From Odoribacter sp. (GTDB taxonomy: Bacteria; Bacteroidota; Bacteroidia; Bacteroidales; Muribaculaceae): DNA of 64,000 nucleotides. The notes under the pieces were generated by a model. It was not told the DNA's origin. It ran no database searches and saw only the letters and a program-made list of their open reading frames with translations. The stretch lies in assembly GCA_023663145.1 (NCBI GenBank), contig JAMPHZ010000002.1, positions 62,001-126,000 on the forward strand, read 5' to 3'. Shown in pieces: positions 8,191 to 16,551 of this stretch (within the stretch, counting starts at the first letter, position 1; every line of letters starts with the position of its first letter). Position numbers and translations under genes: made by a program.

Positions 8191-10853
8191 ACTCATTTCA
8201 CATTATGCGTCATAAACTCTTTTACCTTCTCATAACAGCTGCAGCGTGCATTGGCTTTGGCAAAGTCTCGGCCCAGACCCTTGACAATGACACCGTTTTC
8301 TCACCAACGGTGATTTACTCCACGATGCCCCGCGTATATGAAATCGCCGACATCCGCGTCGAAGGAGCGCCCAACTATGACCCTGAAATCATTTTAGGAT
8401 ACGCCGGCCTTAAGATTGGCGAACGAGTAAGCATACCCGGTGATGACATCACACAGGCAACCAAGCGCCTGATGCGTCAAGGATTATTCCAACAGGCACG
8501 TTTCGTACTTGACAAAACTGCCGGCGACAGAGCATGGCTCGTGCTCCAGCTCACACCACAGCCCCGCATATCGCAGGTTAATTACATAGGCATGAAAAAA
8601 GGCGAGCGCGACGATGTACAATCCCGCCTCAACCTCATGAAAGGCAATCAGATAACTCAGAATATCGTAAACCGGGCAAAACTCATAGTCGAAAAATATT
8701 TCCGCGACAAAGGTTTCTCAAACGCCGTGGTAAACATCACACTGCACGAAGACCTTTCGTCACCTGGCGAAATGATTGTAGACATCGCTGTTGACAAACG
8801 CGACAAAATGCGCGTGCACAAAATATACATCACAGGCAATACAGTAATGAGCGATAACAAAATTCAGCGTGTGATGAAGAAGACCAATGAAAACGGCAAG
8901 CTGCTCAATATATTCCGCCAAAAGAAATTCGTACGCACCGACTATGCCGCAGACCTTGACCTCATCATAAAGAAATACAACGAATTAGGATACCGCGACG
9001 CTCGCATCGTGGCCGACTCTGTAGTCCAATACAGCGACAACCGTGTCGATGTATACATTACAATTGACGAAGGACAACGCTACTTTATAAAAGACATATC
9101 ATGGGTAGGAAATACGCTATATCCAACCGAACTTCTCAACGAGTTCCTGGGGATGCAGCCGGGCGATGTATATAACCAGACCCTTATGAACAAGCGCCTG
9201 ACCGAAGACGATGACGCCGTATCCAACCTCTACATGGACCGCGGCTATCTATTCTATGACCTCGTACCCATAGAACGCGAAGTCTCAGGTGACTCCATTT
9301 CACTTGAAATGCGCATGATTGAGGGTCCGCAGGCCCGTATCAACAACGTTGTCATCAATGGCAACGACCGCCTTTACGAAAAAGTAATCCGCCGAGAACT
9401 GCGCGTGCGCCCCGGCGATCTATTCTCAAAAAGCGACCTCATGCGTTCAGCACGCGAAATCGCCCAGACCGGCCACTTCGACCCCGAGAACATGGACATC
9501 CGCCCCGAACCTAATGAAGAAAACGGAACCGTAGACATCATCTTTAATCTCGAGTCAAAAGCCAATGACCAGATAGAATTCTCACTCGGCTGGGGTCAGA
9601 CCGGCATTATTGGCAAACTCTCGCTAAAGTTCACCAACTTCTCAATCAAGAACCTTTTATACCCGTCGACCTACAGGGGAATCATCCCTCAGGGCGAAGG
9701 ACAGACATTCACTATCTCGGCACAGACCAACGCCCGGTATTATCAGGCATATTCAATATCGTTCCTTGACCCGTGGTTCGGAGGCAAACGGCCTAACTCA
9801 TTGTCACTGTCAGCCTACTATAGCCGCCAGACCGGCATAAATTCATCATATTACAACTCTCGATGGCAGCAAGGCGGATACTATAATCCATACAGCTACG
9901 GATATGGATACGGCTACGGTTACGGCTATGACAGCGATTACTACCAAAACTCTTATCAAGCATCATATGACCCCAACAAGGTGCTTCAGATGGTAGGCGT
10001 GAATCTTGGCTTCGGCAAACGTCTCAAATGGCCTGACGACTACTTCACGTTCACCGCCGAACTTGGTTACACTTGGTATTACCTCAAAAATTGGGACTAC
10101 CTCTATTACATGAACAACGGCACATCAAACGCACTTGTGCTCGGTTTCACCCTCGCCCGTAACTCAATCGACAACCCGATATACACCCGCAGCGGCTCTC
10201 AGTTCTCACTCAACTTCTCCCTCACCCCTCCGGCATCTCTATTCGGTAAAAAAGATTGGAAAAAACTATCCCAACAATCAGAAGAGGGCAACGTACAAGC
10301 CAAAAAAGAACTCTACCGTTGGATCGAGTACTGGAAACTACGTTTCAAATCACGCACCTATACTCCACTGTGCAATGCTGACGGCACTTACACACCTGTG
10401 CTTATGACCCGTGCCGACATAGGCCTGCTCGGATCATTCAACCGCTACATAAAATCACCTTTCGAAACATTCTACGTAGGTGGTGACGGCATGTCGGGTT
10501 CTTATACCTATGCAACCGAGACAATCGCCCTGCGCGGTTACGACAACGGCGCCCTTACCCCATGGCGTAAAGACGGCTATGCATACACCCGGTTCGCAGT
10601 AGAGCTACACTTCCCCCTCATGCTGCAACCCACAACCACCATCTATGCGCTTGCATTCGTAGAAGGCGGTAACGCATGGACATCAGTAAGCAAGTTCAAC
10701 CCATTCGAACTTAAGCGCAGTGCCGGAGCCGGCGTGCGTATCTATCTGCCTATGGTAGGCATGATGGGTATTGACTGGGCCTACGGATTCGACGTGGTAG
10801 AAGGATATAAAGGAGGCTCGCACTTCCACTTCATCCTCGGCCAGGAATTCTAA
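8187..10853 (+). CDS. bamA: Outer-membrane protein assembly factor BamA
   Basis: About 888 residues: a signal peptide (to about residue 30, VSAQ), then five POTRA repeats over roughly 50-470, then the 16-stranded barrel ending in a strand with terminal Phe (LGQEF), the usual beta-signal. It folds and inserts outer-membrane proteins. The ATG at 8187 overlaps uppS by 4 bp; an internal ATG at 8205 would also give a good signal peptide. An odd feature is an insert rich in Tyr and Gly in the barrel, with a strict alternation of six Tyr and five Gly at residues 571-581, probably in an extracellular loop. The skp-like genes follow, as in other Bacteroidales. Confidence 0.96.
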   Translation: MNSFHIMRHKLFYLLITAAACIGFGKVSAQTLDNDTVFSPTVIYSTMPRVYEIADIRVEGAPNYDPEIILGYAGLKIGERVSIPGDDITQATKRLMRQGLFQQARFVLDKTAGDRAWLVLQLTPQPRISQVNYIGMKKGERDDVQSRLNLMKGNQITQNIVNRAKLIVEKYFRDKGFSNAVVNITLHEDLSSPGEMIVDIAVDKRDKMRVHKIYITGNTVMSDNKIQRVMKKTNENGKLLNIFRQKKFVRTDYAADLDLIIKKYNELGYRDARIVADSVVQYSDNRVDVYITIDEGQRYFIKDISWVGNTLYPTELLNEFLGMQPGDVYNQTLMNKRLTEDDDAVSNLYMDRGYLFYDLVPIEREVSGDSISLEMRMIEGPQARINNVVINGNDRLYEKVIRRELRVRPGDLFSKSDLMRSAREIAQTGHFDPENMDIRPEPNEENGTVDIIFNLESKANDQIEFSLGWGQTGIIGKLSLKFTNFSIKNLLYPSTYRGIIPQGEGQTFTISAQTNARYYQAYSISFLDPWFGGKRPNSLSLSAYYSRQTGINSSYYNSRWQQGGYYNPYSYGYGYGYGYGYDSDYYQNSYQASYDPNKVLQMVGVNLGFGKRLKWPDDYFTFTAELGYTWYYLKNWDYLYYMNNGTSNALVLGFTLARNSIDNPIYTRSGSQFSLNFSLTPPASLFGKKDWKKLSQQSEEGNVQAKKELYRWIEYWKLRFKSRTYTPLCNADGTYTPVLMTRADIGLLGSFNRYIKSPFETFYVGGDGMSGSYTYATETIALRGYDNGALTPWRKDGYAYTRFAVELHFPLMLQPTTTIYALAFVEGGNAWTSVSKFNPFELKRSAGAGVRIYLPMVGMMGIDWAYGFDVVEGYKGGSHFHFILGQEF
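9897..9929 (+). repeat. Hexanucleotide-like repeat encoding Tyr-Gly in a BamA loop
   Basis: Five successive TAYGGN units plus a final TAT encode alternating Tyr and Gly. Third codon positions differ between units, so it is kept at protein level more than at DNA level. Confidence 0.8.
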
Positions 10854-10930
10854 AATCAAGCCACCTGTAAACCTTTTTGACTTTCAAGTGTCTTAAAGTT
10901 AGGAATCAATTAATGAATAAGCTTAAAAAC

Positions 10931-11446
10931 ATGAAAAAAATCATCCTCACTCTGCTGTTGGCCATTGCCGCATTCACTACAGCATCAGCTCAAAAATTTG
11001 CGATGGTAGATATGGAGTATATCCTGCGCAACATCCCGTCATACGAAATGGCATCGGAGCAACTCAACCAACTGTCGCAGCGTTGGCAGCGCGAGGTGGA
11101 AGCCGTAGGCAAAGAAGCCGAGACAATGTATCAGAATTTCTTGGCCGATAAAGTTTTCCTTACCGATGATCAGATAAAAGCCCGCGAGCAGGAAATTGTG
11201 GCCAAAGAAAAAGAGGCCACAGACTTGCGCTACAAATATTTCGGACCTGAAGGAGAGCTATACAACAAGCGATTGTCATTACTCAAACCAATTCAGGATG
11301 AAGTTTACGAAGCCATCAAGCAAGTAGCCCAGCAACGTGGTTATCAAGCTATCTTCGACCGGGCGTCGTCATCCAATATAATATTTGCATCTCCGTCAAT
11401 CGACATATCCAACGAGGTCCTGTCACGACTCGGATACGCCCAATGA
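10931..11446 (+). CDS. OmpH/Skp-family periplasmic chaperone, copy 1
   Basis: About 171 residues from the ATG at 10931, which gives a short basic N-terminus and a clean signal peptide ending ASAQ. An ATG at 10913 is an alternative. The mature protein starts KFAMVDMEYILRNIPSY, the usual start of OmpH/Skp proteins, followed by a long helical coiled-coil arm (about 45-135) rich in Gln, Glu and Lys, and a C-terminal strand region. Skp trimers hold unfolded outer-membrane proteins and pass them to BamA. Its place 77 bp behind bamA supports this role. The next gene is a diverged paralogue. Confidence 0.92.
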   Translation: MKKIILTLLLAIAAFTTASAQKFAMVDMEYILRNIPSYEMASEQLNQLSQRWQREVEAVGKEAETMYQNFLADKVFLTDDQIKAREQEIVAKEKEATDLRYKYFGPEGELYNKRLSLLKPIQDEVYEAIKQVAQQRGYQAIFDRASSSNIIFASPSIDISNEVLSRLGYAQ

Positions 11447-11492
11447 CAACCAGGCATTAAAATTAATTTAACTACAAATAATACAATCAATC

Positions 11493-11999
11493 ATGATCAA
11501 AAAAATCATTCTCGCCCTTCTGGTAGCCCTGCCCATGTCGGCTGCCGCCCAAAAATTCGGCACCGTTGACATCAACGCCGTTTTTGACGCCATGCCCGAA
11601 GTAAACGACATGCAGGCTCAGCTCACCGAAGCTTCACAAAAGTATGAAGCAGAGTTCCAGAAACTCATCGAGGAAGTTAACAAACTGTATACCGACTTCC
11701 AGGCTATCCAGGACGACCCCAACACGCCCCAGACCATCAAGGAACGCCGTATGCAAGAGATCACTGACCGCCAGCAGAAAGTAGAACAGTTCCGCGAGAC
11801 TGCCACCAAAGATCTCCAGCGCCAGCAGGAACAGCTCATGGCTCCTATTCAGGCACGTATCAACGATGCAATCAAAGCCGTCGGTCAAGAAGGCGGTTAC
11901 ACCTTCATCTTCCCCAACGAGCCGAATCTTGTGCTCTATCAAGGCACCGACGTGATTGACGTCACCGCTGCCGTAAAAACCAAACTCGGCGCAAAATAA
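11493..11999 (+). CDS. OmpH/Skp-family periplasmic chaperone, copy 2
   Basis: A 168-residue paralogue of the preceding gene: signal peptide ending SAAAQ, mature start KFGTVDINAVFDAMPEV, and a long Glu/Gln-rich coiled coil. A pair of skp/ompH genes behind bamA is usual in Bacteroidales; whether the two proteins form mixed trimers is not known. It begins 46 bp after copy 1 and is followed by a hairpin that ends the operon. The protein is expected in the periplasm as a chaperone for outer-membrane proteins. Confidence 0.92.
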   Translation: MIKKIILALLVALPMSAAAQKFGTVDINAVFDAMPEVNDMQAQLTEASQKYEAEFQKLIEEVNKLYTDFQAIQDDPNTPQTIKERRMQEITDRQQKVEQFRETATKDLQRQQEQLMAPIQARINDAIKAVGQEGGYTFIFPNEPNLVLYQGTDVIDVTAAVKTKLGAK

Positions 12000-12020
12000 A
12001 CAATACAGATCTCCACACAT

Positions 12021-12065
12021 AATAATCCGGCTCCCGGGCGATGAACCCGCAGGAGCCGGATTATT
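12021..12065. terminator. Bidirectional terminator between skp copy 2 and carbonic anhydrase
   Basis: A perfect 14-bp stem (12021-12034 with 12052-12065) with a small inner CGGG/CCCG pairing lies between two convergent genes. Its outer arms are AT-rich on both sides, so it can serve both strands. Confidence 0.88.
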
Positions 12066-12080
12066 ATATTGGCCCGCTAA

Positions 12081-12623
12081 TCAATCTATTCTGGAAAGGG
12101 CGCCGGTGTGTGAATCCATAATATACCCGGCCACACGTACGTCAGCAGCCATAAGCGGATGGTTACGGACCAGATCCACGGTCTCACTTACTGCCGCCGC
12201 CGTATCATCAAATCCATGCAGCCAATTATCGAGATCTATGCCACAATGACGCATCAGAGCGATATGCTCCTCACTCACCCCGCGCTCACGCATCAGATGA
12301 AGCATCTCATCGGCATTCATGCCCTGCACCCCACAACCTGTGTGGCCGACCACCATCACTTCAGTCACACCCAACTCATACACAGCCACAAGTAGCGAGC
12401 GCATCGTGGAATCGAAAGGGTTGGTTATCGTTCCGCCTGCGTTCTTGATAATCTTGACATCACCATTCCGCAAGCCAAGGGCAGCAGGAAGCAGCTCTAC
12501 AAGTCGCGTATCCATACATGTAACAATGGCAATCCGTTTATCAGGATATTTCGAGGTGGCATATCTCTCGTAAGACCGCGACGCCACAAACTCGCGGTTG
12601 TATTTCAGAATATCGTCAATCAT
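12081..12623 (-). CDS. Beta-class carbonic anhydrase
   Basis: A 180-residue enzyme interconverting CO2 and bicarbonate in the cytoplasm. The zinc site is clear: C36 in the CMDTR motif (with D38 and R40 as the conserved dyad), H94 and C97 in GHTGCG. The short form lacking long extensions is the type found in many Firmicutes, Mycobacteria and Bacteroidota. It is transcribed alone on the minus strand, with its own -7 box 19 nt upstream, and converges on the skp operon. Likely supplies bicarbonate for carboxylases, including those of fatty acid synthesis; fabG is the divergent neighbour, but I see no proof of a link. Confidence 0.94.
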   Translation of the reverse strand: MIDDILKYNREFVASRSYERYATSKYPDKRIAIVTCMDTRLVELLPAALGLRNGDVKIIKNAGGTITNPFDSTMRSLLVAVYELGVTEVMVVGHTGCGVQGMNADEMLHLMRERGVSEEHIALMRHCGIDLDNWLHGFDDTAAAVSETVDLVRNHPLMAADVRVAGYIMDSHTGALSRID

Positions 12624-12641
12624 AATTCATAGAATTTTATC

Positions 12642-12649
12642 GCAAAATT
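12642..12649 (-). promoter_or_regulatory. -7 box TAATTTTG for carbonic anhydrase
   Basis: On the minus strand a TAnnTTTG box ends 18 nt upstream of the ATG at 12623. It faces away from the fabG promoter about 100 bp further on. Confidence 0.65.
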
Positions 12650-12721
12650 AACAAAAAACACATACATCTCCCTCATGATGCCCAATGAATTTCAGCCAGC
12701 ACATGTAAGCTCCCCCATCAG

Positions 12722-12753
12722 TTTGTTTTTTATGACAAAAGTTTGTAACTTTG
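12722..12753 (+). promoter_or_regulatory. Full -33/-7 promoter for fabG
   Basis: TTTG at 12722-12725 and TAACTTTG at 12746-12753 are separated by 20 bp, the standard Bacteroidota spacing. The leader would be about 37 nt. Confidence 0.85.
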
Positions 12754-12793
12754 CAGACACAAAAACTAACGATAATTCATAAACTTACATAAA

Positions 12794-13540
12794 ATGAAAT
12801 TACTCGAAGGAAAAACCGCGCTCATCACCGGCGCGGCACGTGGCATCGGCAAAGCCCTTGCCCTCCGTTTCGCCCAAGAGGGCGCCAACATCGCTTTTAC
12901 AGATCTCGTTATAGATGAAAACGGCAAAGCAACTGAAGCTGAGATCGCCGCACTCGGAGTAAAGGCCAAAGGATACGCCTCAAATGCCGCCGACTTCGCA
13001 CAGACACAGGAAGTTGTTAAACAAGTAAAAGAAGACTTCGGCACCATCGACATCCTTGTCAATAACGCCGGCATAACCAAAGACGGCCTGATGATGCGCA
13101 TGACCGAATCGCAGTGGGATGCAGTAATCGCCGTAAACCTCAAGAGTGCTTTCAACTTTATCAATGCAGTCCTGCCCATCATGATGCGCCAGCGCTCAGG
13201 TTCAATCATCAACATGGCATCGGTAGTAGGTGTGCACGGCAATGCCGGCCAGTCCAACTATGCAGCATCAAAAGCAGGCCTCATAGCATTGGCCAAGAGT
13301 ATCGCTCAGGAAGTCGGCTCACGCGGCATCCGTGCCAACGCAATAGCCCCTGGCTTCATCGAAACCGCCATGACAGCTGCATTACCCGATGACATCCGTG
13401 CCGAATGGGTAAAGAAAATACCTCTGCGCCGCGGTGGTCAGGTAGAAGACATCGCCAATGTGGCTACGTTCCTCGCTTCTGATCTGTCATCATATGTTAC
13501 CGGTCAGGTTATTCAGGTTGATGGTGGCATGAACATGTAA
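12794..13540 (+). CDS. fabG: 3-oxoacyl-[acyl-carrier-protein] reductase
   Basis: A 248-residue short-chain dehydrogenase that reduces 3-oxoacyl-ACP with NADPH in each cycle of fatty acid elongation. It shows the Rossmann motif TGAARGIGKA near residue 12, the NNAG motif, the catalytic Ser in MASVVG, and the YAASK segment carrying the catalytic Tyr and Lys. The end VTGQVIQVDGGMNM is typical of FabG. It has its own promoter and its own terminator, so it is monocistronic rather than part of a fab cluster. A relative acting on another alcohol cannot be excluded, but length and motifs favour FabG. Confidence 0.93.
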   Translation: MKLLEGKTALITGAARGIGKALALRFAQEGANIAFTDLVIDENGKATEAEIAALGVKAKGYASNAADFAQTQEVVKQVKEDFGTIDILVNNAGITKDGLMMRMTESQWDAVIAVNLKSAFNFINAVLPIMMRQRSGSIINMASVVGVHGNAGQSNYAASKAGLIALAKSIAQEVGSRGIRANAIAPGFIETAMTAALPDDIRAEWVKKIPLRRGGQVEDIANVATFLASDLSSYVTGQVIQVDGGMNM

Positions 13541-13571
13541 TCCAGTCGGTACATATATCCGATACATAATA

Positions 13572-13612
13572 CGCCCGGCAGCCAATACGACAGGCTGCCG
13601 GGCGGGTTATTT
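13572..13612 (+). terminator. Intrinsic terminator after fabG
   Basis: A perfect 12-bp GC-rich stem (13572-13583 with 13593-13604) is followed by a short T-rich stretch. Confidence 0.9.
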
Positions 13613-13790
13613 TAACGTTTTGAAACATGCCGAAAACGATATATAAATAACAAAGTTCAAAAACATGCTATATAACATATTTTGCCATATTCCATTAATT
13701 TTCTGCACGTTAGAAATGCAAATTATAAGTAATAAAAATGCGTTAGCAAAAATTAATACACAAAAAAGTGGCCAAAAGCTCTATTTTTCG
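13613..13790. other. AT-rich intergenic stretch with no gene seen
   Basis: About 180 bp between the fabG terminator and the ndk promoter are strongly AT-rich. I find no open reading frame, RNA fold or repeat that I can support; it may hold upstream binding sites for the ndk promoter. Confidence 0.5.
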
Positions 13791-13798
13791 TAACTTTG
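13791..13798 (+). promoter_or_regulatory. -7 box TAACTTTG for ndk
   Basis: A perfect -7 box lies 38 nt ahead of the ndk ATG at 13837 in a long AT-rich region. Confidence 0.78.
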
Positions 13799-13836
13799 GA
13801 CATCAAGACAAAAAGTGTAAACCATAATTAACACTA

Positions 13837-14301
13837 ATGGAGCAAACATTCATTATCCTCAAGCCTTCAGCCATCAAGCGTAGCCTTGCAGGCGACGTCA
13901 TCACCCGCTTCCAGCGTAAAGGTCTCTTTATCCATGGCATCAAGATGATGCAACTGGATGAGACAATCCTACGCGAGCACTATGCCCATTTGGTTGATCG
14001 CCCTTTCTTCCCGTCGCTCGTAAAGTCAATGACCTCCACTCCGGTGATAGTGATGATTCTGGCAGGCAAGGATGCTGTGAATGTTGTCAGAGCCATGACC
14101 GGCGCCACCAACTGCCGAAACGCCGCTCCGGGAACAATCCGCGGTGATTTCGGGATGAGCGGTCAGGAAAATATCATCCACGCCTCCGATTCTGTAGAAA
14201 ATGCAGTGATTGAAATAAACCGCTTTTTCAAACCAAGCGAGATATTCAACTACACTATGCCCACCGAAAGCTCCATCTACGCTCCCGACGAACTTGATTG
14301 A
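13837..14301 (+). CDS. ndk: Nucleoside diphosphate kinase
   Basis: A 154-residue kinase that passes the gamma phosphate of ATP to other nucleoside diphosphates through a phospho-histidine. The active site is visible as H115 in NIIHASDS, preceded by the PGTIRGDFG segment; the start MEQTFIILKPSAIKR is also characteristic. The length is near the usual 140-155. The ending has a short acidic extension. The M23 peptidase gene follows 37 nt later without an obvious terminator, so both may share a transcript. Confidence 0.96.
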   Translation: MEQTFIILKPSAIKRSLAGDVITRFQRKGLFIHGIKMMQLDETILREHYAHLVDRPFFPSLVKSMTSTPVIVMILAGKDAVNVVRAMTGATNCRNAAPGTIRGDFGMSGQENIIHASDSVENAVIEINRFFKPSEIFNYTMPTESSIYAPDELD

Positions 14302-14338
14302 ACAACCCGACATAAAATAAACCTCTCCCGCCTCTACG

Positions 14339-15337
14339 ATGAAGATTAAAATGACACTCTCCCGCAAATTCTCCACATTGCTGGTGCTCGCCGCAACCAT
14401 CGGTATCGGCAGCACCGCCACCGCACAGAACTACCGTCTGCCGGGGCAGCATACACAGCAGCACGGCGACCTCATAGCCTCTCAAGGTGTAGGTTCTGTA
14501 GAAGTGGGCAATACAACCCGATATCTCGAAACACTCTTTGCCGAAGAGGAAGAACCCGAATTCGACATTTACACCGAGGGATGGAGCAGTGGATTTGTGA
14601 ATTGCTACAACGCAGCCGATGTACCGCAGACTGCTGTGATTGACGTTCGCAAGTTCTGCATGCCACATCCCGGATACATCACATCGCCTTACGGTTACCG
14701 TCCACGGTTCCGCCGCATGCACAAAGGTATTGATATCAAAGCCAATACCGGCGACACAATACGCGCCGCATTTGACGGAAAAGTACGTCTCACCAAATAC
14801 GAAGCTCGCGGCTACGGATATTACGTGGTCCTACGCCACACCAATGACCTTGAGACCGTATACGGTCACCTCACCAAGTTCCTTGTAAAACCCGATGATT
14901 ATGTACGTGCCGGTGACCCCATAGCCTTGGCAGGCAACACTGGACGGTCTTTTGGATCCCACCTGCATTTCGAAACACGCTACATGGGTTATGCAATAAA
15001 TCCGGCAGCCATCTTCGATTTCGCCAACCAGACAACCCACACTGATTATTATACATTCGACAAGAATACATATCAGAACGCACGTAACTTCTCACCGGAA
15101 GCCAATGAAGCTTACGCACGCCAGTACCGCGCCACACACCACATCGAATATGGATCAGGCCGTCAGAGCACCGGTAGGTCGAATGGTTCGGGTTCAAAAA
15201 CATATACCGTGCGCAAAGGCGACTCACTGAGCCGTATCGCTTCGCGCAACGGTACAACAGTCCGCAACCTATGTCGCCTGAACGGCATCACCACAAGCAC
15301 CACCCTGCGCCCGGGTCAGAAACTGCGTCTAAGGTAA
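14339..15337 (+). CDS. M23 peptidase with C-terminal LysM domain
   Basis: A 332-residue envelope protein: signal peptide to about residue 30 (TATAQ), an uncharacterised middle region, an M23/LytM endopeptidase domain at about 110-220 and a LysM domain at about 287-332. Zinc and catalytic residues are present: H128 and D132 in HKGIDIKA, H177 in YGHL and H208/H210 in SHLHFE. It probably cuts peptide cross-links of peptidoglycan or activates other hydrolases, as NlpD and EnvC do; because its metal ligands are intact, it should be catalytic rather than only regulatory. LysM anchors it to glycan strands. A terminator follows. Confidence 0.93.
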   Translation: MKIKMTLSRKFSTLLVLAATIGIGSTATAQNYRLPGQHTQQHGDLIASQGVGSVEVGNTTRYLETLFAEEEEPEFDIYTEGWSSGFVNCYNAADVPQTAVIDVRKFCMPHPGYITSPYGYRPRFRRMHKGIDIKANTGDTIRAAFDGKVRLTKYEARGYGYYVVLRHTNDLETVYGHLTKFLVKPDDYVRAGDPIALAGNTGRSFGSHLHFETRYMGYAINPAAIFDFANQTTHTDYYTFDKNTYQNARNFSPEANEAYARQYRATHHIEYGSGRQSTGRSNGSGSKTYTVRKGDSLSRIASRNGTTVRNLCRLNGITTSTTLRPGQKLRLR

Positions 15338-15358
15338 CAGGATATACACAACTTTTAC

Positions 15359-15394
15359 AGGGAGCTGTTTCTATAATGAAAAGGCTCCCTTTTA
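15359..15394 (+). terminator. Probable terminator after the M23 peptidase
   Basis: A 7-bp stem (15359-15365 with 15384-15390) with an 18-nt loop is followed by TTTAAT. It is weaker than most terminators in the window and may let transcription run into the next gene, which has no clear promoter of its own. Confidence 0.65.
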
Positions 15395-15406
15395 ATAATC
15401 CCTGAC

Positions 15407-16450
15407 ATGCGTCACTCGTCAACAGTCTGTACTTACCGGGATATATCAACGCACACCACAATAACGATACGCCATATAGCCACATCGTTGCTGATTCTCT
15501 GCACGATATTTCAAGCCCCGGGGCGTGACATTGAAAAACACTACACCAAGATTATAGAAAACTATGATGTAGCCGACACAGTGATGCACGCACCTGACGC
15601 CACATCTTTCTGGAAGCTGCTTCAGGCGACCGATGCCTCATATCACAAGACTGCCCGGTCATTGTCGCGAGAAAACAAGCATCGCGATATAAAACGTGAC
15701 ATGACCAGCCTGCTATACTCTGCAAACAGATACTTTGCCGAGGTTCCGGTCGACGGCACACTCTACCGGTTAACAGAATCAATAGTTAACAGCAGCGGCC
15801 TGCGCGGACTCATGCCCACCGCGTCACTTACCATTACCAATGAAAGCGACATAGCCCTGTTCTCCTACCCCAATGCCTATTTTTTCATAACCCGCCCATT
15901 ATATGACCTCACAGGCGGTGACTCAATCGCAATATTGGCATTTACAGCAGCAGAAGGTACTCATTACGCATTGCAACACGCCTATGCCAACGCCTGCAAA
16001 GCCAAGGCCAAAGCACGGCGCAGCCGCATCGGGCGCTTATTCGGCGCAGCAGCAATCATAGCAGCCGGCGTTATACTTGATCAGGCCACCGACTCATGGT
16101 GGGCCCCGTTTACCTCAATAGCCTCCACGGTGGCGATGACAATGGTTGCGCTTGACAGCACTCCCCGATATACTTTTAATTACTCAGCTGAACAAATATA
16201 CCAGGCCGATATCGTCGCATACCGGTTTATGGAATGGTGCGGCTATGGAGGCAAGACATACATCTCGGCACTGCGGGCCACTGGATTCCACATTGACGCC
16301 ACAATGGGTAATCCCGACTCGCCATCAGTGACCGACCGGTTGGCCCTACTCGAATATATCGACTCTCACCCAGAGTTAAGGAACAAGGTCAAAGCCTCAC
16401 GACGACGCTTAAGGCACCCCGACGACTGCCTTAACGCATTCGTCATATAG
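15407..16450 (+). CDS. M48-like peptidase homologue with degenerate zinc site
   Basis: A 347-residue exported protein with a hydrophobic segment at about 25-36, acting as signal or anchor. Residues 150-191 follow the M48 pattern closely (NAYFFITRPLYDL, then AAEGTHYALQHAY), but where active M48 enzymes have HExxH this protein has A182-E183-x-x-H186, so the first zinc His is lost. The later ExxxAD motif reads I264-Y-Q-A-D268, so the Glu ligand is also replaced. A hydrophobic hairpin lies between (213-250), as in membrane M48 proteins. I infer a non-catalytic M48 homologue, perhaps a binding or chaperone-like protein. No own promoter is visible between it and the weak terminator upstream. Confidence 0.72.
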   Translation: MRHSSTVCTYRDISTHTTITIRHIATSLLILCTIFQAPGRDIEKHYTKIIENYDVADTVMHAPDATSFWKLLQATDASYHKTARSLSRENKHRDIKRDMTSLLYSANRYFAEVPVDGTLYRLTESIVNSSGLRGLMPTASLTITNESDIALFSYPNAYFFITRPLYDLTGGDSIAILAFTAAEGTHYALQHAYANACKAKAKARRSRIGRLFGAAAIIAAGVILDQATDSWWAPFTSIASTVAMTMVALDSTPRYTFNYSAEQIYQADIVAYRFMEWCGYGGKTYISALRATGFHIDATMGNPDSPSVTDRLALLEYIDSHPELRNKVKASRRRLRHPDDCLNAFVI

Positions 16451-16472
16451 CATTCACAAAACTATCAGTAGA

Positions 16473-16480
16473 TACATTTG
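16473..16480 (+). promoter_or_regulatory. -7 box TACATTTG ahead of the DUF3298-like gene
   Basis: A consensus-matching box in the AT-rich gap gives a leader of about 68 nt to the ATG at 16552. A small palindrome (16487-16498) lies just downstream of the expected start of transcription. Confidence 0.55.
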
Positions 16481-16551
16481 TTATTACAGTAAATACTGAA
16501 ATATTTCTTATACCGCTTGCCAAATTTACTAAAAAACATACAGATACAACA

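Noticed and set aside
9897..9929. Repeat as a coding microsatellite with active slippage
   Set aside because: Units differ in their third codon positions, which lowers slippage; I report the protein repeat only.
13613..13790. Possible small RNA in the AT-rich gap before ndk
   Set aside because: No stable fold, terminator or extra promoter pair could be supported by eye.
16521..16528. A reverse-strand TAAATTTG box ahead of the DUF3298-like gene
   Set aside because: It would drive transcription antisense into the M48-like gene, with no gene on that strand. One match in an AT-rich gap is easily due to chance.
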